DNA of 64,000 nucleotides from assembly GCF_026625985.1 (NCBI RefSeq), contig NZ_CP113116.1:4092001-4156000 (forward strand). Direction: 5' to 3'. Position 1 is the first letter of the stretch. Each line of letters starts with the position of its first letter. This document shows, piece after piece, positions 58,547 through 64,000 of the stretch. This DNA comes from Mycobacterium sp. Aquia_213 (GTDB lineage: Bacteria > Actinomycetota > Actinomycetes > Mycobacteriales > Mycobacteriaceae). Position numbers and translations under genes: made by a program. The notes under the pieces are model-generated. The model was not told the DNA's origin, made no database searches, and saw nothing but the letters and a program-made list of their open reading frames with translations.

Positions 58547-59587
58547 ATGAGCACTGTTTCCGCGTATGCCGCCACCTCGGCGACGGAGCCACTGACCAAG
58601 ACCACGATCACCCGCCGCGATCCGGGCCCGCACGACGTCGCGATCGACATCAAGTTCGCCGGCATCTGCCACTCCGACATCCACACCGCCAAATCCGAAT
58701 GGGGCGTGCCGAACTACCCCGTCGTCGTCGGCCACGAGATCGCCGGCGTGGTGACCGCCGTCGGCGCCGAGGTGACCAAGCACAAGGTGGGCGACCACGT
58801 CGGCGTGGGCTGCATGGTGAACTCCTGCGGTCAGTGCAGCAGCTGTAAGGCCGGTCTCGAGCAGTACTGCAAGCGGGGCGCGACCTTCACCTACAACTCC
58901 ACCGACAAGGACGGCACCCCGACGATGGGCGGCTACAGCCAGGCCATCGTCGTCGACGAGAACTTCGTGCTGCGCATCCCGAACTCGCTGCCGCTGGACA
59001 AAGCGGCACCGCTGCTGTGTGCGGGCGTCACGCTGTTCTCACCGCTACGCCACTGGAAGGCCGGACCGGGCACGCGGCTGGCGATCATCGGGCTGGGTGG
59101 TCTCGGCCACATGGGAGTCAAGCTGGGCGCGGCGATGGGCGCCGAGGTGAGCGTGCTGTCGCAGTCGCTGAAGAAGATGGAAGACGGGCTGCGCCTGGGA
59201 GCCGGCAACTACTACGCCACCGCCGAGCGCGACACGTTCAAGAAGTTGCGCGGCAGCTTCGACCTGATTCTGAACACCGTCTCGGCGAACCTGAAGCTCG
59301 ACGATTATGTGGGCCTGCTCGACGTCGACGGCACGCTTGTCGAATTGGGCATCCCCGAGCACCCCATGGAGATCGGGGCGTTCCCGCTGGCGCTGGCACG
59401 CCGCAGCCTGTCCGGGTCGAACATCGGCGGTATCGCGGAAACCCAGGAGATGCTCGACTTCTGCGCCGAGCACGACGTGACCCCCGAAATCGAGGTCATC
59501 GAAGCGGATTACGTCAACGAGGCCTACGAGCGGGTGCTCGCCAGCGACGTGCGCTACCGCTTCGTCATCGACATCTCAACCCTGTGA
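58547..59587 (+). CDS. adhC: NADP-dependent zinc alcohol dehydrogenase (cinnamyl-type)
   Basis: 346 residues. Zinc-type MDR of the CAD group: catalytic zinc Cys/His in GICHSDIHTAKSEWG and GHEIAGVV; four structural-zinc Cys in NSCGQCSSCKAGLEQYC; Rossmann IIGLGGLGHMGVKLGAAMG. The position after the loop (SQSLKK) fits NADP preference. Reduces aldehydes; in mycobacteria linked to lipid/aldehyde metabolism. Its last 12 bases overlap the 3' end of the DUF3349 gene on the other strand. Confidence 0.93.
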   Translation: MSTVSAYAATSATEPLTKTTITRRDPGPHDVAIDIKFAGICHSDIHTAKSEWGVPNYPVVVGHEIAGVVTAVGAEVTKHKVGDHVGVGCMVNSCGQCSSCKAGLEQYCKRGATFTYNSTDKDGTPTMGGYSQAIVVDENFVLRIPNSLPLDKAAPLLCAGVTLFSPLRHWKAGPGTRLAIIGLGGLGHMGVKLGAAMGAEVSVLSQSLKKMEDGLRLGAGNYYATAERDTFKKLRGSFDLILNTVSANLKLDDYVGLLDVDGTLVELGIPEHPMEIGAFPLALARRSLSGSNIGGIAETQEMLDFCAEHDVTPEIEVIEADYVNEAYERVLASDVRYRFVIDISTL

Positions 59588-60001
59588 CGCGCCCTCGGCC
59601 ACGTCGTCGCGCCGCCAGCCGATCTCTTCGGCCGCGGCGGCGTGCTCGTCGTCGGGAGCAACCGAGCTGACGCTGATCCCGGCCAGCGGCCAGCCGGCGG
59701 CGGCCAGCGTGGCGGCCACGCGCTGAATGTCCTCTTTGCCGGGCTCGGTGTGGGTCACCTTGGTGATGAACTCGGCGATCTCGTCCTTGCTGACGACGCC
59801 GTCAGCTCCTGGCTGCGATTCCTTCGCGGCGATCTTGTGAGCGACCTCTTCGATCTGCTCGGGGGTTAGGGGGGTGCTCCGCAGCAGGGCGAACAAGGCC
59901 ACCTGGTCGGGGCCGGGAACGCCTTGCGGGTAGCCGACGTCCAGCCAGCGGATCACTGATTTGAGGAATTTCGCGTGCTTGTGAGCATGATGTTCCGACA
60001 C
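59576..60001 (-). CDS. DUF3349 protein (Rv3046c)
   Basis: 141 residues from GTG 60001. DUF3349 helical domain: FLKSVIRWLDVGYPQGVPGPDQVALFALLRSTPLTPEQIEEVAHKI in pieces, DGVVSKDEIAEFITKVTHTEP, then VAATLAAAGWPLAG. The start is His-rich (SEHHAHKHAK). Mycobacterial family of small cytosolic proteins without known function. Tail-to-tail overlap with adhC. Confidence 0.85.
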   Translation of the reverse strand: MSEHHAHKHAKFLKSVIRWLDVGYPQGVPGPDQVALFALLRSTPLTPEQIEEVAHKIAAKESQPGADGVVSKDEIAEFITKVTHTEPGKEDIQRVAATLAAAGWPLAGISVSSVAPDDEHAAAAEEIGWRRDDVAEGASQG

Positions 60002-60211
60002 CCCACCAGTCTCACGGTAGGGGTGCCGCCGTGGCGTCGGACCTTGGTGACAATTCACATGCCGTTCACGACCTGAACATCTGGCGCTAGAAATCCGGCG
60101 TCGGCGGTCGGCGGGCCGTCCGGGCAAAATCCATTCTCTTTGCTGCTCCAGCGAATTACGATGAGCGAGCCGGGGGACGGCCCGGGCCCGGCCCGGCAGA
60201 ACGGAGTGGTC

Positions 60212-60328
60212 ATGTCTGGTCTCACGAGCAAACTCCTCGTCGCCCTGGTTCTCGCGTTTACCTCCGTCGCGACCGCGGGATGCACGATCAACTGCCCGGA
60301 CGGCATGGGCGTCTGCGGCATTAGCTGA
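60212..60328 (+). CDS. Tiny lipoprotein (38 aa) with three-cysteine mature peptide
   Basis: ATG 60212 with GGAG 5 bases upstream. The protein is almost entirely a lipoprotein signal (SGLTSKLLVALVLAFTSVATAGC) followed by a 15-residue mature tail CTINCPDGMGVCGIS holding the lipidated Cys and two more. Too short for domain matching. The good ribosome-binding site and a proper signal-peptide layout argue it is real. Neighbours are unrelated; convergent with the pentapeptide-repeat gene. Confidence 0.6.
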   Translation: MSGLTSKLLVALVLAFTSVATAGCTINCPDGMGVCGIS

Positions 60329-60377
60329 AGCCTCCCACGCCTGCGGCGGGTGCCCGGCAGACCGCATCGCGGTACCG

Positions 60378-61163
60378 CTAGCGGTGCAGCCCTGCCCTGG
60401 CCGCACACCGTTGGTCACGACCTGGCGGAGGGACGAACCCGGGTGGCCACGAAGTGGAAGCGTCGTAGTAGATGCACCTCAACGACGCGCCGCTGAGATT
60501 GGCGGCTTTCAGGTTGGCCCCATACAGCGCGGTCTGATCGAAGTTTGCCCCCGCAAGGTTGGCGCGATCCAAGTCCGCGCCGCTCAGATCGGCGCCCTCC
60601 ATATCAGTTTCCGAGAGATCGGTAGCGACAAGATTCGCGTTGATGAGCCGGGCGTAATTGAAACTGGCGCGGTGCAGATTCGAGTTATTGAAGATTGCTC
60701 CCTCGAGGTTGGCATCGTCGAAGTTGGCGTTCGCCAATTGCAGCCCGCGCAGGTGTTGCCCGCTCAGATCAAGACCGCCGAATGGTCGCGGCTGATTGGG
60801 ATCGGCGGTCGAATGGTCGCGGACGAATCGGAGATTTTCCAGCCGCAACGCGCGGTCCTCGCGAGCGTCATCGAGTAGGGCCTGTCCCTTGATGGTGCCG
60901 GCCGCCACGATCGCACCGGTGACCAGCGCGACGACAGTGGGAATGACGAGTTCGGTTAACCACCAACGTATTCCGTGGCGCTTTCGGACACCGTCCGGCG
61001 GCGGATTCGGGGAGGGCGCCGGCGTCGGCAGTGGGACGTGCCGGGGTCCTGGGCGGCCGGCCACCTCGGGCCGGTTGCGCCGCGGCCTACTGCATTCGCG
61101 GCATCCACCATTAAACGGAAGCGCTTGGGTTTTACGGTCTCGAACGTCGATAGCCGTTGCCAT
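60378..61163 (-). CDS. Membrane-anchored pentapeptide-repeat protein
   Basis: 261 residues from ATG 61163. A Pro/Arg-rich N-terminus (about 1-65) is followed by one membrane helix (LTELVIPTVVALVTGAIVAAGTI), a polar linker and about 19 tandem pentapeptides A(N/D)LXX from LSGQHLRGLQLANANFDD to NLSGASLRCIY, forming a right-handed quadrilateral beta-helix. Topology would put the helix on one face of the membrane. Pentapeptide proteins such as MfpA mimic DNA, but the membrane anchor argues against that. Role unknown. Confidence 0.85.
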   Translation of the reverse strand: MATAIDVRDRKTQALPFNGGCRECSRPRRNRPEVAGRPGPRHVPLPTPAPSPNPPPDGVRKRHGIRWWLTELVIPTVVALVTGAIVAAGTIKGQALLDDAREDRALRLENLRFVRDHSTADPNQPRPFGGLDLSGQHLRGLQLANANFDDANLEGAIFNNSNLHRASFNYARLINANLVATDLSETDMEGADLSGADLDRANLAGANFDQTALYGANLKAANLSGASLRCIYYDASTSWPPGFVPPPGRDQRCAARAGLHR

Positions 61164-61227
61164 GGGCGGCAGGCTATCGGCGTTCGCCTAAGACAACGCA
61201 AAATGTGGGCATCCAGCTAGTTGCGCA

Positions 61228-61725
61228 TCAGCCGTTCTCCTCGCGCAAAGCTTGCATCGCCAAGTTGTTGAGCAATTGCCGGCCAACATCGGTGCGTAAC
61301 TGCGGCAGCATCGCGGAGACGACACCGGCGGCGGTGAGCGCGAGGCGGACCAGACCGTCCGGCGCGCTGGCCGCGTCGCCCAGCACCTCATACTCGACGC
61401 CGGGATCTTCCGCATGCTGTGCCATCGCCATCCGGGCCACCAGCCGGTTGTCGGCGTCGAGATCGAACTCATCGGCGGTGGACGCCGAAGTCAGGGTTTG
61501 GCCGATCTCCGCGATTTCGTTTGGTTCGCACAACTGAGCCACCAGCTGCCAAAAGATCGACACTGTGGCGCGGATCAACTGCGGAAGCCGTTCGCCCGGA
61601 AGGACCTCGTCGTCGATGATGACGCGCATGCCGGCCTCGTCGCCGCGCTCGCCGTGCTGAATCAGCGCCAAGGCGCGACGGAAGTCTGTTGCACCCACGG
61701 GATCGTCACTGCTCACCCTGCACAT
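61228..61725 (-). CDS. Hypothetical protein, mainly helical
   Basis: 165 residues from ATG 61725 (GTG 61716 also possible). No family recognised. Residues 40-150 look like a helical domain with regularly spaced hydrophobics (LPQLIRATVSIFWQLVAQLC, RLVARMAMAQHAEDP, LVRLALTAAGVVSAMLPQL). The composition is soluble, without signal peptide or membrane helix. Codon use is like its neighbours. Divergent from the hydroxylase gene with a 124-base gap. Confidence 0.6.
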   Translation of the reverse strand: MCRVSSDDPVGATDFRRALALIQHGERGDEAGMRVIIDDEVLPGERLPQLIRATVSIFWQLVAQLCEPNEIAEIGQTLTSASTADEFDLDADNRLVARMAMAQHAEDPGVEYEVLGDAASAPDGLVRLALTAAGVVSAMLPQLRTDVGRQLLNNLAMQALREENG

Positions 61726-61767
61726 CCTGCCCTGACCTGGACTTGCCTAATTCTTGCCAAATTCACA

Positions 61768-61783
61768 TGTGATCCATCGCACA
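61768..61783. promoter_or_regulatory. CRP-like site upstream of the hydroxylase gene
   Basis: TGTGA-TCCATC-GCACA differs by one base from the cAMP-receptor-protein consensus TGTGA-N6-TCACA. The overlapping TCACATGTGA (61763-61772) is a perfect palindrome. 67 bases before the hydroxylase ATG and 43 bases from the divergent gene's start. Confidence 0.4.
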
Positions 61784-61849
61784 GCGCATACACTCGTCCA
61801 ACTTTCATTGCCGCACCCTAGGCGATGCTTTGACGAACGAGGACCGTCC

Positions 61850-62653
61850 ATGGCCACCACCAACGCGATAACAGCGAACGCAGACCGCACCCCCAAAGCG
61901 CTTCAGATCGTGAAATTTGTCGTGCTGTTCTGTCTCGCGCGGCTTGTGAAGGTGACCGACTGGTGCGTTCCCAAGCGGTTCTCGAAAGTCGAGACCACGC
62001 CCTTTATCGACCCTTCCCAATTCCCATGGCACGAGCGCATCGTCGCGGAGTGGGTCACGGTGCAGTCCGAGCTGAAGGCCATACTGTCGGATGCCGAGAC
62101 GATTCCGAGTCACCAGGACATCATCGAGACGGCGAAGCCGATCACCAACGACGATAAATGGCTCAGCCACTTTTTCTACATCTACGGCCAGCGCTTCGAA
62201 AAGCAGTGCGAACAATGCCCCGAGACCACTCGCCTGCTGCAAGACATACCGGGCATGAAGACCGCGTTCTTTTCAATCCTGTCCCCCGGCAAGAGGATTC
62301 CGCCGCACCGGGGCCCGTATCGCGGCGTCATGCGCTACCACCTCCCGCTCCTCGTCCCCCGGAGCGGCGAATGTGGAATCCGCGTCGGCGACCAGACCGC
62401 TAAATTCGAAGAGGGCGTGTCGCTCATGTTCGATGACACGTACGAGCATGAGGTGTGGAATGACACCAGCGAAACCCGCGTGGTCTTGTTCCTCGACATC
62501 ACACGACCGATGAAGTTTCCATTCAACATCGTGAATTCGGCGATTATCGCCCTTATAGGGTGTTCGCCCATGGTGCGAAAGATGCGAAAGAAACAGCTCG
62601 CATTCGATCGCGGGATCTCGCCGTCGGCCGATACCGTGCGCGCGTCGAGTTAG
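61850..62653 (+). CDS. Aspartyl/asparaginyl beta-hydroxylase-family 2-oxoglutarate oxygenase (LpxO/AspH-like)
   Basis: 267 residues from ATG 61850 (GAGGA 6 bases upstream). An N-terminal hydrophobic anchor (IVKFVVLFCLARLVKV) is followed by the jelly-roll core with KTAFFSILSPGKRIPPHRGPYRGVMRYHLPLLVP in pieces, metal His153 and His200 (DDTYEHEVWND) and 2-oxoglutarate residues around Arg162/His164 and Arg210. Residue 155 is Gly (HRG), not the Asp of the common HxD triad, as in the two-His centre of human AspH. Could hydroxylate a lipid acyl chain or a protein side chain at the membrane; mycobacteria have no lipid A. Convergent with nrdF2. Confidence 0.85.
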   Translation: MATTNAITANADRTPKALQIVKFVVLFCLARLVKVTDWCVPKRFSKVETTPFIDPSQFPWHERIVAEWVTVQSELKAILSDAETIPSHQDIIETAKPITNDDKWLSHFFYIYGQRFEKQCEQCPETTRLLQDIPGMKTAFFSILSPGKRIPPHRGPYRGVMRYHLPLLVPRSGECGIRVGDQTAKFEEGVSLMFDDTYEHEVWNDTSETRVVLFLDITRPMKFPFNIVNSAIIALIGCSPMVRKMRKKQLAFDRGISPSADTVRASS

Positions 62654-62661
62654 CGCCGCGG

Positions 62662-63636
62662 TTAGAAGTCCCAGTCCTCGTCTTCGGTGTTGACGGCCTT
62701 GCCGATCACGTAGGACGAGCCCGAGCCGGAGAAGAAGTCGTGGTTCTCATCGGCGTTGGGCGAGAGCGCCGACAGGATCGCCGGGTTCACGTCGGTCTCG
62801 TCGCGCGGGAACAGCGCCTCGTAGCCCAGGTTCATCAGCGCCTTGTTTGCGTTGTAGCGCAAGAACTTCTTGACGTCCTCGGTCAGCCCGACCTCGTCGT
62901 AGAGGTCCTGGGTGTACTCGACCTCGTTGTCGTAGAGCTCGAAGAGCAGTTCGTAGGTGTAGTCCTTGAGTTCGGCGCGCTTGGTCTCGTCGACCAGCGC
63001 CAGGCCCTTCTGGAACTTGTAGCCGATGTAGTAACCATGGACGGCCTCGTCGCGGATGATCAGCCGGATCATGTCGGCGGTGTTGGTCAGCTTGGCCCGG
63101 CTCGACCAGTACATGGGCAGGTAGAATCCGGAGTAGAACAGGAAGCTTTCCAACAGTGTGGAGGCCACCTTGCGCTTGAGCGGCTCGTCGCCCCGGTAGT
63201 ACTCCATCACGATCTCGGCCTTGCGCTGCAGGTTGGGGTTCTCCTCCGACCAGCGGAAGGCGTCGTCGATCTCGGCCGTCGAGCACAGTGTGGAGAAGAT
63301 CGAGCTGTAGCTCTTCGCGTGCACCGACTCCATGAACGCGATGTTGGTGTAGACGGCCTGCTCATGCGGCGTCAGCGAATCGGGAATCAGGCTGACCGCA
63401 CCGACGGTGCCCTGGATGGTGTCCAGCAACGTCAGCCCGGTGAAGACGCGCATCGTGAGCTGCTTCTCGTTGGCGGTCAGCGTTCCCCACGACGGAATGT
63501 CATTGGACACCGGCACCTTCTCGGGCAGCCAGAAGTTTCCGGTCAACCGGTCCCAGACCTCGGCGTCCTTCTCGTCTTGTACCCGGTTCCAGTTGATCGC
63601 CGAAGCGCGGTCGATCAGCTTCATGTTTTCGGTCAC
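62662..63636 (-). CDS. nrdF2: Class Ib ribonucleotide reductase beta subunit
   Basis: 324 residues from GTG 63636. Houses the dimanganese/diiron-tyrosyl radical needed by NrdE to make deoxynucleotides. Metal ligands: Asp in LTLLDTIQGTVG, Glu/His in FMESVHAKSYSSIF, Glu in ASTLLESFLFYSGFYLPMYW, and Glu/His in IIRDEAVHGYYIG; radical Tyr in SVHAKSYSS. C-terminal NrdE-binding tail ends EDEDWDF. Same as Rv3048c, the essential beta subunit. An NrdR-type box lies upstream. Confidence 0.96.
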   Translation of the reverse strand: MTENMKLIDRASAINWNRVQDEKDAEVWDRLTGNFWLPEKVPVSNDIPSWGTLTANEKQLTMRVFTGLTLLDTIQGTVGAVSLIPDSLTPHEQAVYTNIAFMESVHAKSYSSIFSTLCSTAEIDDAFRWSEENPNLQRKAEIVMEYYRGDEPLKRKVASTLLESFLFYSGFYLPMYWSSRAKLTNTADMIRLIIRDEAVHGYYIGYKFQKGLALVDETKRAELKDYTYELLFELYDNEVEYTQDLYDEVGLTEDVKKFLRYNANKALMNLGYEALFPRDETDVNPAILSALSPNADENHDFFSGSGSSYVIGKAVNTEDEDWDF

Positions 63637-63729
63637 CAGAACCCCACTTCACACACTGTTTTGGCTGCTGAACTGCTTGCTGTTACTCGGACCACAAACA
63701 CTACCCCTGGGGGCCGACAAGCCGGCGCA

Positions 63730-63745
63730 ACACAAGAAGTTGTGT
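63730..63745. promoter_or_regulatory. NrdR-box-like palindrome upstream of nrdF2
   Basis: ACACAA-GAAG-TTGTGT, perfect 6-bp arms in a 16-bp element with the outer ACAC/GTGT of the NrdR consensus. A weaker ACACTA-N4-TGGGGG lies 32 bases centre-to-centre closer to the gene (63698-63713), the spacing of tandem NrdR boxes. Nearest edge of the good box is 94 bases from the nrdF2 start. Confidence 0.5.
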
Positions 63746-63761
63746 CTACGTGTCGCAGCTT

Positions 63762-64000
63762 TTAGTCCAATCCGGCGTGTTGCAACGTGTGCGTGAGGCC
63801 GTCTTCCAGCGCGCTCAGCGCGATGTCGGTCAGCCGGCTCAGCTCGTCGATGTCCTCACCACCTTTGCTCATCCACGCTTCCAGCGAGGCAAACACCGCG
63901 GTGGCCAAACTGTGTGCCGCGATGTCGGCGATCATCGCCCCGTCGGCCGTCGGCTTCGATCGTTCGTGGATGAATCGGCTGATCTCGTCGGCGACCTGGT
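63762..64000 (-). CDS. C-terminal part of a TetR-family regulator (partial, Rv3050c-like)
   Basis: Only the last 78 codons are in the window; stop TAA at 63762-63764. The readable part is VADEISRFIHERSKPTADG, MIADIAAHSLATAVFASLEAWMSKGGEDIDEL and LTDIALSALEDGL, with a final Asp. This helical ligand-domain end matches the TetR_C_17-like group. The DNA-binding half lies beyond the right edge. Gene order (nrdF2 then TetR) fits Rv3050c, with the monooxygenase gene that separates them in M. tuberculosis absent. Confidence 0.65.
   Translation of the reverse strand, partial: QVADEISRFIHERSKPTADGAMIADIAAHSLATAVFASLEAWMSKGGEDIDELSRLTDIALSALEDGLTHTLQHAGLD

Noticed and set aside
60374..60385. ACCGCTAGCGGT palindrome at the end of the pentapeptide gene as a terminator
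   Set aside because: It overlaps the stop codon, has no loop or U run, and 12-bp palindromes are not rare in GC-rich DNA.

Overview
The window is chromosomal DNA from a mycobacterium, most likely a slow-growing non-tuberculous species. It is GC-rich with frequent GTG/TTG starts and many 4-base stop/start overlaps. Gene order follows the M. tuberculosis stretch from about Rv2997 to Rv3050c almost gene for gene, with mycobacterium-specific families throughout (MmpL/MmpS, LppZ, LpqA, CFP6, DUF3349, an EspC-like protein). Locus-tag equivalents are given from memory of that gene order and of the protein families, not from a database search.

Layout. (1) 1-5.0 kb: tail of an FAD oxidoreductase, a frameshifted wrbA, then the branched-chain amino acid operon ilvB-ilvN-ilvC (minus strand). 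The operon is preceded by a promoter, a near-leaderless 19-residue leader peptide with Leu-Val-Val-Ile codons, and a terminator hairpin, i.e. a transcription attenuator. (2) 5-24.6 kb: DoxX, LppZ and the conserved gatB / pfkA-gatA-gatC / ACT / ligA / Rv3015c / lpqA block. It is interrupted by two insertions relative to M. tuberculosis: an EspI-like ParA ATPase + GMC oxidoreductase + AraC regulator (8.8-12.9 kb), and a TetR-MmpS-MmpL exporter unit with matched operator palindromes (16.6-20.7 kb). (3) 24.6-34.4 kb: small membrane protein, mnmA-iscS, a PlsC-type and an OlsB-like acyltransferase. Divergent from these is a three-gene cluster (alpha-oxoamine synthase, fatty acyl-AMP ligase, acyl carrier protein), followed by etfA/etfB. 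(4) 34.6-38.3 kb: methyltransferase, GH57 branching enzyme and glycosyltransferase of methylglucose lipopolysaccharide synthesis. (5) 38.3-45.2 kb: accessory block of SDR, SRPBCC-epimerase, MarR, MMPL transporter, TspO and DNA photolyase. (6) 45.2-60 kb: conserved Rv3033-Rv3046c block, including serB2, ctaD, fecB and adhC, with an extra EspC-like gene beside a C-terminally short echA17. (7) 60-64 kb: a 38-residue lipoprotein, a membrane pentapeptide-repeat protein, an Asp/Asn beta-hydroxylase, nrdF2 with an NrdR-like box, and the end of a TetR gene.

The best candidate for an undescribed system is the oxoamine synthase-acyl-AMP ligase-ACP cluster with its own palindromic operator. Its parts resemble bacterial sphingoid-base synthesis (acyl-ACP + amino acid to long-chain aminoketone), and it lies head-to-head with an N-acyltransferase-like/O-acyltransferase-like gene pair. 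An aminolipid pathway is inferred, not shown. Secondary candidates are the MarR-MMPL-TspO-photolyase block, which resembles a carotenoid locus without carotenoid enzymes, and the ilv attenuator.

No tRNA, rRNA, CRISPR array, insertion sequence or prophage was recognised. The only stretch above 300 bases without a conventional gene is 4288-4611, which holds the ilv leader.
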